Translations under genes and position numbers: made by a program
Notes under the pieces: generated by a model
What the model was told of the DNA's origin: nothing
Seen by the model: the letters and a program-made list of their open reading frames with translations, nothing else
Databases searched by the model: none
Shown: positions 1-9,344 of the stretch, piece after piece
Layout of the letters: every line of letters begins with the position of its first letter
Numbering within the stretch: the stretch's first letter is position 1
Source of the DNA: Trachelipus rathkii
Taxonomy: Eukaryota > Arthropoda > Malacostraca > Isopoda > Trachelipodidae
Length of the DNA stretch: 10,000 nt
Direction of reading: 5' to 3'
Assembly: GCA_015478945.1 (NCBI GenBank)
Contig: JABUQX010142688.1
Location: 1-10,000, forward strand

Positions 1-424
1 AACATTATTAATATTAATATTAATATTATTATTAACATCATATTAACATAAAGAATATAAATATAATAATAATATAGATATATATAAGATTTAAATACAT
101 ATAATAACTATATATATTTTTGAATATATATATATATATATATAAAAGATATATATATAAATATATAAAATAAATAAAAATATGATAAATCATATTATTA
201 TATTCTATATCTAATATAAATGTTAACTATATTAACATAATATCTAATATATATATATATATAATATATAGTTATATATATATTAGAACTATACATATAG
301 AACCATTAATAAAATATATATATATATATATTATATTTATATAATAATAAAATATATAAAGATATATATTATATACTAACTAATATCTACAAGAAGAATA
401 TAAAAATAAATAGAAGGAATAATT
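1..424. repeat. AT-rich low-complexity DNA
   Basis: The stretch is almost entirely A and T, with short (TA)n runs around 126-142, 247-262 and 317-331 and scattered ATT triplets. No open frame of useful length and no recognisable motif is visible. It reads as decayed TA/ATT microsatellite. Confidence 0.8.
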
Positions 425-601
425 GTAACACACAAGAAAGAATGGTAGGAAAGAAGTATAAACAACCTGGTAAGAAGACAAACAAATGGAGTACAGAAAA
501 ATGCTTCATCTCAGATCCAAACAGTCAAACAAAAAAACTGAAAGTTCTCTTAAATCATTCAAAAATAAACTCAAAATAATCTATATTAATAACTACTAAA
601 T
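425..601. other. Unique AT-rich stretch without a gene
   Basis: This is the first stretch of higher complexity in the window, A-rich on the plus strand. I see no long open frame, no splice-bounded exon I could defend and no transposon signature. Confidence 0.5.
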
Positions 602-1990
<1,389 letters not shown>

Positions 1991-2094
1991 TCAAAATAAT
2001 TCATTATAGTTTGAAACAATGCTCACATATAGAAAATAAAATATTTCTCACATACACATTCACTTCTTCTCAAATTTATATATTGTAATTCTGA

Positions 2095-2165
2095 TACAGA
2101 ATGAGTCGCAATGCATAGGTTCTGGGTTCGATCACTCTTTTCGATCCTAGGTAGCATTTACCTAG
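2095..2165 (+). mobile_element. Possible tRNA-derived SINE scrap (B-box-like)
   Basis: Bases 2125-2133 read GGTTCGATC, close to the RNA polymerase III B-box consensus GGTTCGANNCC, and sit in a context like the T arm of a tRNA. I cannot find a convincing A box at the usual 30-60 base distance upstream, so this is at best a 3' half of a tRNA-like head. It does not obviously belong to the SINE family at 7921-8445. A chance match is possible. Confidence 0.25.
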
Positions 2166-2278
2166 AGAATTGCATGCAGTATATATTTTAATATTGTTAG
2201 GCGATTTATGGTGCATTTTGCACCTCAAGGGAATTGCATTATTCGAGGAAGAGAACTTTCTAGGAAATATTTTCCTAG
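2147..2278. other. Cluster of three short perfect hairpins
   Basis: Three tight inverted repeats lie within 132 bases: 2147-2153 with 2159-2165 (7-bp stem, 5-base loop), 2210-2215 with 2219-2224 (6 bp, 3-base loop) and 2260-2267 with 2271-2278 (8 bp, 3-base loop). The first and third share the palindromic core CCTAGG or a close form of it. They lie outside any microsatellite. They could be structured non-coding DNA, terminal parts of a small DNA transposon, or coincidence in AT-rich DNA. Confidence 0.4.
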
Positions 2279-2476
2279 GATCCGCCCCATGAGGAATTTA
2301 AGCAACGCCTTCAAGCATGTAGGTCTATCCCTATACAGTCTGACCAAAATAGCTCTACCGAATTGTTGTAGTTAACCAATATAGTCATTAACGTGACACC
2401 ATTTAGTATGGACTTGTGTGTATTTCGAGCGCATAAAACAATTGAATAAATATGAATTTAGAAAATTCAATAATTT

Positions 2477-2546
2477 AAATTCAAAAATTCAAATTCAAAA
2501 ATTCAAATTTTGAAATTCAAATTCAAAATTTCAAATTCAAAAATTC
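2477..2546. repeat. 14-bp minisatellite, five copies
   Basis: Five tandem copies of a 14-base unit with consensus AAATTCAAAAATTC. Copies 1, 2 and 5 are identical, copy 3 differs inside the unit (AAATTTTGAAATTC) and copy 4 by two bases (AAATTCAAAATTTC). Flanking sequence at 2461-2476 and 2547-2554 looks like eroded further copies. The repeated AATTC content gives it partial self-complementarity. Confidence 0.9.
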
Positions 2547-2769
2547 AAGATTCCATAAATTACCGAAGGTAATTTAAAATATTTCGAAAAGTGATTTTGG
2601 CTTAAGAAATATGTTACGAACATGTGAAATTATTGAGGTTATCTGCTTTTGTCCTAACTTAATAGAAATAGTACCTTTGTGGTTGAAGAATTCGCCTACA
2701 AAAGAGTTCAAGTCATTCAGTAGTTCACCTTTAACAGGAAAAACTTTGAAACATTTTCAAACGTGTAAA

Positions 2770-2925
2770 ATGTTTCTCCATGATTTTGCAGAAATGAACG
2801 GCAAAGATAGAGGGGGTATCTTAAGTTCTCTGCATTCCCCTGTAAGTATCAAGCCGTTATTGGATAGATTAGTTACTGGTGATGAAAAATAGTTCTATTA
2901 CAAAAATTTGAAGATCGCAACAACG
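2770..2925 (+). pseudogene. Mariner-family transposase fossil (internal fragment)
   Basis: A frame ending at the stop codon at 2890-2892 finishes in LLDRLVTGDEK, which matches the conserved block of mariner (Tc1/mariner superfamily, DDE/D) transposases usually written FLDRIVTGDEKW; the D of TGDE is the second catalytic aspartate. About 30 residues upstream, the segment FLHDFAEMNGKDR fits the WVPHDLTEKNK.DR region of the family with the expected spacing. The invariant Trp after TGDEK is replaced by TAG, and translation past the stop gives FYYKN, like the Y.NN that follows in active enzymes. The N-terminal DNA-binding domain and the third catalytic residue are not recognisable, and I see no terminal inverted repeats. 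The frame is open back to 2611, but the part before about 2770 has no convincing family match. This is a dead remnant. Confidence 0.7.
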
Positions 2926-3580
2926 ATAACAAATACACAATCTTTGCGAAGTAACTAACATACTGCTAATTGAACATCACCTAAATATGCTTGGAACACA
3001 ATTCTACCAAAGAATTGAAAAAAACGTTGAAAATTAAACATTTCATTATGTTAAGAAGTATAGTCATAATATAAATCAAAATATTTAAATAAATTGGTTC
3101 ATTTTAACATTGTTTTTAAGATATATCATGACTATTAAAAATTTACCTCCTAAGTTTATTACATATTCTAAAAGTAATAACTGCATACTCAACGTTTAAA
3201 ATAAAATAATTTGGGTAAAGTTTATAAAGAAAAGCAGCTATGAAAGTTTTTGATATTAGAAACTGATTTATCAAACAGATGATATTGTTAAATATTTCTT
3301 CAATAATTAATAAGCATCTGTTGAATACCTACTGTTTAGTATCTAATTACTTGGATGTCCTTCGGAGAAGTGAATTGAACATAAAGATGTCAAAAAGATT
3401 ATGCACACAAAATTAAGGCATCAAGCTGAAGATATTTTGCAATTTAAAACAATATTTCTTAAGCTCTTGATAAGGTTTAACGACACTCTAGTAATATTGA
3501 AGCTACATAAATATGAATACTTTTGGAATGCAGGCATACAAATGAATGATGAGATTCACCACGTATCTTTCATAAAAGAC

Positions 3581-3582
<2 letters not shown>
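2926..3582. other. AT-rich unique DNA, no gene seen
   Basis: About 650 bases without recognisable coding sequence. An 82-codon frame at 3401-3649 ends inside (TA)n as alternating Ile-Tyr and has no family resemblance, so I treat it as chance. I see no further mariner sequence after about 2925. Confidence 0.5.

Positions 3583-3634
<52 letters not shown>
3583..3634. repeat. (TA)n microsatellite
   Basis: A pure TA dinucleotide run of about 26 units. It is the left edge of a 540-base zone of simple repeats that ends at the 3' end of the LINE. Confidence 0.95.
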
Positions 3635-3648
<14 letters not shown>

Positions 3649-3649
3649 A

Positions 3650-3971
3650 AATAAATATATATTATTACATATATAAAAACAAATAATATATACATATATA
3701 TTATTATTATTATTATTATATTATTATTATATATATATTATATTATTATTATATATTACATATTATTATATTATTATTATTATTATTATTATATTATTAT
3801 TATTATTATATATTACATATACTATTATTATTATTATTATTATATTATTATTATTATTATATATATATACATACATATTATTATTATTATATATATATTA
3901 TTGTTATTATATTATTATTATTATTATATATATTATTACATATACATATTATTATTATTAATATATATACA

Positions 3972-4025
<54 letters not shown>

Positions 4026-4084
4026 AATTATTATTACTATTATTAAAATATTATTATAATATATTATATTATTATTATATATAT

Positions 4085-4125
<41 letters not shown>
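3650..4125. repeat. Compound TA/ATT microsatellite
   Basis: Short blocks of (ATT)n alternate with (TA)n and TACATA steps, ending in a pure TA run of about 40 bases that abuts the LINE at about 4125. The mosaic suggests repeated slippage and conversion between the two motifs. The terminal TA run may be partly the 3' tail of the LINE. Confidence 0.9.
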
Positions 4126-4128
<3 letters not shown>

Positions 4129-4129
4129 T

Positions 4130-4336
4130 CCTGGCCTCACCTTTTTAATTGAGGGCCATACTGCTTCCAGGAAGCCGGCTGCCGCCACTGGGCGATTCCA
4201 CAGGTCAAGAAGAGAAGATATAGAGAAGTTGGCGCGGGGGGCGTCGAGAGCAGAGCACCCCAGAAGGAGGTGCTCTATTGTGTCTTGGGAATTGTGACAT
4301 CTGATGCAAGTGGGGGAGGTGACATTGTCTAGTTTG
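4130..4336 (-). pseudogene. LINE ORF2 part 6: C-terminal zinc knuckle
   Basis: A two-base shift at an AGAGA spot (about 4337) moves the sense into KLDNVTSPTCIRCHNSQDT and then IEHLLLGCSALDAPR: a CxxC followed by HxxxxC, the C-terminal zinc knuckle seen in many APE-type LINEs. It continues with LWNRPVAAAGFLEAVWP and runs into the (TA)n tract with no stop codon. In one other frame a TGA occurs about 10 bases before the tract, so a further small frame error may hide the real stop. Confidence 0.87.
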
Positions 4337-5058
4337 AATCTCTATATTTATATTGCATGAGTTTTGGGTTGTGACCTGATCTGCTCCGGGCGAGGTCCAT
4401 TTGGCCTCTTCTGGACAGCATTTCTTCTCTAGGGGAAAGTTTTGGGGAGGGGGTGTTTAATAAATTGTTATTTGGGCGGTTTTGTAGGTATGTGTTGGTT
4501 AGATGAGTATGGATATGTGTAATCCATGACCTATTGGGAGGGGGCGGGGGAATTATGTTATAAGTGTTGTAATAGAATTGAGCTGGTGAAGAAGGGGGGG
4601 ATTTTAGTCTTTGTCGAGGGGGATTGGAGGGAATTTGGTGACAAGGGTGGGTTGGATTACGGGTTTTCTGATAGAATTGAGTCCCCACCATCTCCAGGTG
4701 TGTGGAGATGGGGTGGAGGTTTTGTCGTGTAAATGTTGGATTGGGGTGGTTTAAGTGCCTTGTGATAATTCTGAGGGCTGTATTTTGAGAGATTTGTAAT
4801 TTATTTATGTTTGATTTTGAGAGTGCTGGGAACCATGCTGGTGAGGCATAGTTTAGATTTGTTCTAAGAAGTTGTTTATAGGTAGTGGTGAGTGTGTGTT
4901 TCCTATCGCTGAAGTTGTGTTGGGAAAGGGTTCGGAGGGTATTTAGTTTTCGTTGGGTTGAGGAAGTGATTTGGTCGATGTAGGGGGAGAACGTCATATG
5001 AGTGTCATAGGTAAGTCCTAATATTTTTGGGGTTTTGTTTAATGGAAGGGGTTGTTGT
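4329..5058 (-). pseudogene. LINE ORF2 part 5: thumb and C-terminal region
   Basis: After a frame change near 5062 the frame reads LPLNKTPKILGLTYDTHMTF, matching the K.LG...D....F motif that follows the palm in LINE polymerases, then TTYKQLLRTNLNYASPAWFP and LQISQNTALRIITR, both characteristic of the thumb of Jockey/CR1-type elements. A Pro-rich stretch with reduced conservation follows, then MLSRRGQMDLARSRSGHNPK, the RSGH block that precedes the terminal zinc knuckle. The longest single frame is 222 codons (4329-4997) and its apparent Met start is internal, not a real start. Confidence 0.88.
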
Positions 5059-5738
5059 TCAGGTGATTATGGGATGGAGGGAGGATTGATGACGGTCAGT
5101 GGTTAAAAGGGTGATGGAGGATTTAAGGGGGGATGCGGTCATTCTGTTGGAGATTAACCAATTTTCTAATAGATGTAGATATTCTTGGGTATGTTGTGTG
5201 GCTGTGTTTACGTCTGGGTGTTGGGAAATAAGACTGATGTCGTCTGCATAAGTAATAAGTTTGGTGGATTGGTGGGTTGGGATGAGCAGATCTGTGAAAA
5301 AGTTGAATAAAAATGGAGAGAGAATGGCTCCTTGTAGGACACCATTTTGTAATTTGATAGAATGGGAGAGGTTGTTTTTGTATAAGACTTTTGCAAAACG
5401 GTTGGTGAGGAAATTGAAACAATTTTTGTCATTATTTTCTAGGGGAGATTGAGGATTTGAATAAGGATGTGTGTGGAACGGTGTCAAATGCTTTGTTTAT
5501 GTCTATTACTGTGAGTATAGATCTGTGGGAAGGTGATTGGTTGAAGCCATTAATGATGTGTTGTGTGAGGGAGGTGAGGGCTGTGGTTGTAGAATGGTTG
5601 CTTTTGAATCCGTGTTGGAAGTCTGGGAGGGGAATGAGTTGGGAAATTTTGTTTAATATTAATTTCTCTAGCAATTTACTAATGGAGCAAAGCAGTGAAA
5701 TTGGGCGATAGGAGGAGGGGGAGTTGGGGTCTTTTTTT
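5059..5738 (-). pseudogene. LINE ORF2 part 4: reverse transcriptase palm with YADD
   Basis: In the corrected frame the A8 run is followed by SSYRPISLLCSISKLLEKLI and, in the frame at 5432-5674, DFQHGFKSNHSTTTAL and VIDINKAFDTVPH, the RT block with the first catalytic Asp (D...KAFDTV). A change at a C4 run (5442-5445) leads to NGVLQGAILSPFLFNFF, the QG..LSP block, and to LITYADDISL with the catalytic YADD box at 5239-5250. The region downstream, LLENWLISNRMTASPLKSS, is the typical helix after YADD. All catalytic aspartates are kept. Confidence 0.93.
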
Positions 5739-6345
5739 TGGTTTGAGTTTTGGGATTATGTATGCTTGTTTCCAGGTTGGGGGAATGTAGTTAAGTTGCC
5801 AAGATTTGTTGAAGATGTCTGTGATTAGGAGGATTGCTTTTTCTCCGAGGTGTTTTATGTGTAGGTTGGATATGGAGTCTGGACCTGTTGCTGTTGAATT
5901 TTTGAGGGTTTTAATGGTTTCTGTTATCATGATTGTTGTGAATGGGGGTGGGAGGTTGTGGTCTAATTTGAGTTTTCTGAGTTGTTTTTTTGTTTTCCTA
6001 TTATCGGGGTGGGTTGGTTTACGGGAGATGTTAGCGTAATGTTTAGCAAGACTGTCTGATTGTTGTTTTGGGGAAGGGAGGGAGTTATTAGGTAAAGATG
6101 GGGATTCGTGGGATGGTGGGGGTTGTTTCGTGAGTTGTTTAATTTTTGATGACTTGCCAGGTTTTCTTATTGTCTATGCGCGAGATGTTTTGTTGTAAGT
6201 ATTCAGAAAACTTATTGGTAGTATTGGTGGTTATGAGGTTGGAGATTTGGGTATTTAGGTTTGTTATTTGGTTAGAAATGTGTGGGGTATAAGGATTGAG
6301 TTTTCGGAGGGAGTTTCTTTGTTTAATGAGTTGGCTGATTGGGGG
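5739..6345 (-). pseudogene. LINE ORF2 part 3: linker and N-terminal reverse transcriptase
   Basis: After a frame change at a C5 run (6341-6345), the text ISQLIKQRNSLRKLNPYTP and DNKKTWQVIK is the helical linker between endonuclease and polymerase. A second change at an A5 run (6143-6147) leads to SDSLAKHYANIS and then to LKNSTATGPDSISNLHIK, the start of the RT fingers (TxxGPDxI), with IPPTWKQAYIIPKLKPKK following. Family members use the latter region (W..A.IIPI.KP.K) to position template and nucleotide. The segment ends at an eight-A run (5731-5738 on the plus strand as T8), after which the conserved SYRPISLL continues in another frame. Confidence 0.9.
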
Positions 6346-7048
6346 TGAGTTTGGGGTTGTATGATTTTCTGTGGCCTTTGGGTATATAAAGGTTTGCAGA
6401 TTTGATGATTGTATTGTTTAGGTGAATGATGGAGGTGTGAAGGGATGTTGTATCGTGGATTTGTATTGGGTTAATGTGGGTTTCGATATAGTTAGTATAT
6501 GCAGGCCAGTTTGCTTTTTTGTAGTTAGTGTATGTAGTAGTCTTTTTTTGGGGGGATTGTTGGGGGAGTTTAGAGAAATAAGAATAGGAAGGTGGTCCGA
6601 TTGTAGGTCAGTAATAGTGTCCCATGTTAGTAAGTGGTGTAGGGAGGGGGAACAGAATGTAACGTCTGGGGAAGTAGGGGATTGGTTAACTTGGGGAGGG
6701 ATTCGGGTGGGGAGGTTTTTGGAATTAAGGATATTTAGGGATTCTAATTCGTTAAGGATATGGTTGCCTCGGGGGTCGGAAGGGTAGTCTTTATACCAGG
6801 CAGTGTGGTGGGCGTTAAAATCGCCTCCGAGGATGAGATTTGGGTATGTGGATAATATTGTTAGTGGGGGTGTGAGGTTGTTTGGGGGGGATTTGGGGAG
6901 GTGGGGTGGCGAATGTAGAGATTGAAGATGTTATAGGTGGTCTTGTTCAGGAGGATGGAACAGGATTGGGATTTTATTAGTGCGTCTGGTAATAAAGTGG
7001 AGGTGTCGGAAGTTGTGTTGTGGTAAGTAATGTTGCTATGAATCAGTG
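6346..7048 (-). pseudogene. LINE ORF2 part 2: C-terminal endonuclease
   Basis: Continuation of the endonuclease in three successive frames. Segment one starts [11 protein letters not shown] and includes IFNLYIRHP. Segment two holds LILGGDFNAHHTAWYKDYP, the GDFNAHH catalytic motif, with GDFN at about 6814-6828, and then SDHLPILISL, the SDH motif that ends the domain, at about 6592-6600. Segment three, TTYTNYKKANWPAY, is the linker typical of these elements. The frame changes fall at a seven-C run (6884-6890 on the plus strand as G7) and a seven-A run (6543-6549 as T7). All catalytic motifs I would expect (N, E, GDFN, SDH) are present, so the domain would be complete if the frame were continuous. 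Confidence 0.88.
6884..6906 (+). other. Potential G-quadruplex, antisense to LINE endonuclease
   Basis: Guanine runs at 6884-6890 (seven, able to supply two tracts), 6895-6898 and 6903-6906 with loops of 1-4 bases satisfy the G3+N1-7 rule on the plus strand. It lies opposite the coding sense, so the LINE RNA carries the C-rich complement. Purely sequence-based. Confidence 0.5.
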
Positions 7049-7414
7049 TTAAGAGTTAGTGTTGAGGGGGTGGGAGGGGGAGTAGATGGCGTCATAACCG
7101 TAGAACGTGGGGAGTGGGGTATTTTGGGGGAGGGAGGCTTCTTGTATGATGGCTATATGGATGTTGTATTTTTTGAGGAAATGGTAGAGTTCTGTTGATT
7201 TATTGGTTAGGCCGTTGATATTTATTTGTAATATATTGAGTGTTAGGGGGTTAGTTTTGGGAGGGGGAGGATTTTGAATAATAGTGGGAGGGTTGCAAAT
7301 TGCACAGGAGAAGCCTGAGTTATTTCTGGGGAGGTTTTGGAATGGGGAGCAGGTCAGGTGAATCCACTTGTGACAACTTTCACATTGAATGCTATTTAGT
7401 CCGACTAGTAGTTG
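7049..7414 (-). pseudogene. LINE ORF2 part 1: half PHD-like finger and N-terminal endonuclease
   Basis: The frame enters from (TA)n as alternating Ile-Tyr and then gives [17 protein letters not shown], followed about 17 residues later by FSCAICN. This CxxCHxWxHxxC...CxxC spacing is the second half of a PHD-type (Cys4-His-Cys3) finger; the first CxxC pair is missing, which places the 5' truncation inside the finger. After a Pro-rich linker comes [11 protein letters not shown] and then IAIIQEA (7137-7154), the Asn and Glu motifs of APE-type endonucleases that bind the catalytic metal. The frame stops at about 7049 but continues in another frame with no apparent loss of domain content. Confidence 0.85.
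7109..7134 (+). other. Potential G-quadruplex, antisense to LINE
   Basis: Four guanine tracts, 7109-7112, 7116-7119, 7126-7130 and 7132-7134, are separated by loops of 3, 6 and 1 bases. It lies on the antisense strand of the LINE endonuclease and reflects the extreme G poverty of the sense strand here. Confidence 0.5.
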
Positions 7415-7770
<356 letters not shown>

Positions 7771-7799
7771 TTTCTCTCTCTCTCTCTCTCCCTCTCTCT
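7771..7799. repeat. (CT)n microsatellite
   Basis: About 13 CT units with one C insertion near 7791. The minus-strand Arg-Glu repeat frame is a product of it. Confidence 0.9.
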
Positions 7800-7811
7800 G
7801 CAGTCTAAATG

Positions 7812-7831
7812 GCAAACACGCACACAAACAA

Positions 7832-7920
<89 letters not shown>
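7812..7920. repeat. (CA)n(TA)n compound microsatellite
   Basis: An imperfect CA block (7812-7836) passes into about 42 pure TA units (7837-7920), ending exactly where the minus-strand SINE begins. Read on the minus strand it is (TA)n(TG)n following the SINE 3' end, so it can be regarded as the SINE tail. Confidence 0.92.
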
Positions 7921-7922
<2 letters not shown>

Positions 7923-8079
7923 TCTTAAATAAAGAACATAAGTGGGAAGAAGGTAAAGAATTACTGCCTTCTCCAGGATTGAACACGCATGTTGCGAAAT
8001 GGACAATATGCTCGATGCTTTACGACTGAGCCATCCCTCAACCCAAAAAGGTTGAGGAACAGTTATAAAGCAATCGAGT
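7921..8079 (-). mobile_element. tRNA-derived SINE, copy 1
   Basis: On the minus strand the head reads GGGTTGAGGGATGGCTCAG followed by TCGTAAAGC, a pol III A box (8017-8032), and CGTGTTCAATCC about 30 bases on, a B box (7977-7987). The body then runs GGCAGTAATTCTTTACC to TTTATTTAAGATC and ends in (TA)n. The promoter layout is that of a tRNA-derived SINE, transcribed by RNA polymerase III and moved by LINE machinery in trans. The D-arm part is tRNA-like, but the anticodon arm is not foldable, so it is not a working tRNA. About 35 bases upstream of the head (8045-8079) are shared with copy 2 and may belong to the element. Confidence 0.75.
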
Positions 8080-8164
8080 TCCCTTCAAGGCGACACCAGG
8101 TGACCAGCCTGTCCTATCCCTCGTTCTAATAATATGTAGTAAGAATATTGCATAATCACTTCAT

Positions 8165-8305
8165 ATTTAGATCTTAACAAAGAGCAGCAGTGGGAAGGTA
8201 AGAATTGCTGCCTCTCTGGAACACGCATGCCGAGGGCGTTTCATGACTGAGCTTATCCCTCCACCAAAAAGTTGGAGTTCAAGAACATTTATAAAGCAAT
8301 CGAGT
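8165..8305 (-). mobile_element. tRNA-derived SINE, copy 2 (degenerate)
   Basis: A minus-strand copy of the same family as copy 1: AGATCTTAA at the 3' end, GTGGGAAGGTAAGAATTGCTGCC in plus sense (8190-8212, one base off copy 1 over much of its length), ACACGCATG, then a damaged A box at 8246-8255 and CCCTCCACC. Bases between A and B box are partly replaced or deleted and the B box core is lost, so it should not be transcribed. The block TATAAAGCAATCGAGT at 8290-8305 is identical to that beside copy 1 (8064-8079). Confidence 0.65.
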
Positions 8306-8307
8306 AT

Positions 8308-8446
8308 CATTTCTTTGGGTTGAGGGATAGCTCAGTCGTAGAGCATCGAACCTATTGTCCTCATTTCGCAACACGCGGTGGTTTAATCCCGGAGGCAGTA
8401 ATTCTTTACCTTCCCAACTTATGTCCTTATTTATTAAAGATCTAAA
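8308..8446 (+). mobile_element. tRNA-derived SINE, copy 3
   Basis: Plus-strand copy with the best-preserved head: GGGTTGAGGGATAGCTCAG then TCGTAGAGC, with an A box at 8328-8344 one base short of the tRNA consensus TAGCTCAGTCGGTAGAGC, and GGTTTAATCC at 8380-8389 as B box (two bases off consensus). The body GGCAGTAATTCTTTACCTTC to AAAGATCT matches copies 1 and 2 in reverse. The A-to-B spacing is about 36 bases after the A box, in the normal range. It lies head to head with copy 2, about 15 bases from the block shared by copies 1 and 2. Confidence 0.75.
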
Positions 8447-8476
8447 TAATAAATTGCGATTATGCAATATTTAACA

Positions 8477-8632
<156 letters not shown>

Positions 8633-9035
8633 GAATGCATATTTATGCGTGAATTCCTCTTTGTGAATTGTCGCCGAAGAGTTGCTGTCGATTATAAAGC
8701 CGAACACCATACAAACATTCAGACACAAACATATCTGTAAGTTTTTATGTATATCTGTATCAATGTGTGTATGTATCGTATGTTTGATGGTATTTAAGAG
8801 CATGTATGTATAACATTTGTAAGTTTTTTCAATTTCATTTGTTAGCACCTCCATTTTCCCTTTATTTCTTTGTTCATTGAAAAATCAATATGAAATTTTT
8901 TTTAACATTATTACACGTTGTCATTTTTGCATTAAGCTAAATGAGAAAAACACGTTGAAAAAAAGGGAGTATTTTGTCCCTCGATTTTAGGCTATGATAA
9001 TTACTGTTTTTCTAATGGAGAAAGTTTATCAAAGT
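8633..9035. other. Unique DNA, no gene seen
   Basis: About 400 bases. The first half keeps scattered TGTATG steps that look like eroded TG/TA repeat. I see no coding frame, splice-bounded exon or transposon motif. Confidence 0.5.

Positions 9036-9344
<309 letters not shown>

Larger units (their letters stand above)
4126..7414 (-). mobile_element. 5'-truncated non-LTR retrotransposon (LINE, Jockey/CR1-like group)
   Basis: Read on the minus strand, about 1,090 codons encode in order half of a PHD-like zinc finger, an APE-type endonuclease, a linker, a reverse transcriptase with YADD, and a C-terminal zinc knuckle. This is the standard ORF2 order of APE-type LINEs, which nick target DNA and reverse-transcribe their own RNA in place. 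No RNase H domain or LTR is seen. The 5' end lies inside the zinc finger directly against (TA)n, so any ORF1 and the 5' UTR are missing. The 3' end runs into (TA)n with almost no 3' UTR. About nine frame breaks split it, but I found no substitution-type stop. The C-terminal pattern of a Leu/Arg-Ser-Gly-His region, CxxC...HxxxxC and LWxxP..AAxFL resembles the Jockey/CR1 side of the LINE tree; the exact clade is not determined. Confidence 0.93.
8145..8470. repeat. Imperfect inverted repeat built from SINE copies 2 and 3
   Basis: The outer arms are perfect over 13 bases (8145-8157 with 8458-8470) and again over 10 bases (8166-8175 with 8437-8446). Inside, the two SINE copies pair with gaps to about 8262 and 8314, leaving a loop of about 50 bases. 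The matching outer arms lie beyond the AGATC point at which copy 1 passes into (TA)n, so the inverted unit is larger than the SINE core. Confidence 0.75.

Noticed and set aside
3401..3649. 82-codon plus-strand frame
   Set aside because: It has no recognisable motif and ends in Ile-Tyr steps from (TA)n; an 80-codon open frame is expected by chance in this much sequence.
3583..4125. CRISPR-like alternation of repeat and spacer in the TA/ATT mosaic
   Set aside because: There are no constant-length repeats with unique spacers; the blocks are irregular slippage products.
5123..5432. Alternative minus-strand frames over the reverse transcriptase
   Set aside because: They overlap the frame that carries YADD and show no conserved motif of their own.
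4526..6787. Plus-strand frames at 4526-4732, 5261-5452, 5457-5711, 5806-6039 and 6422-6787
   Set aside because: They are antisense shadows of the minus-strand LINE, kept open by its lack of G on the sense strand.
8328..8400. Functional tRNA gene at the A/B box pair
   Set aside because: The anticodon arm and acceptor stem do not fold and the B box deviates, while two further copies with the same body show it is a SINE.
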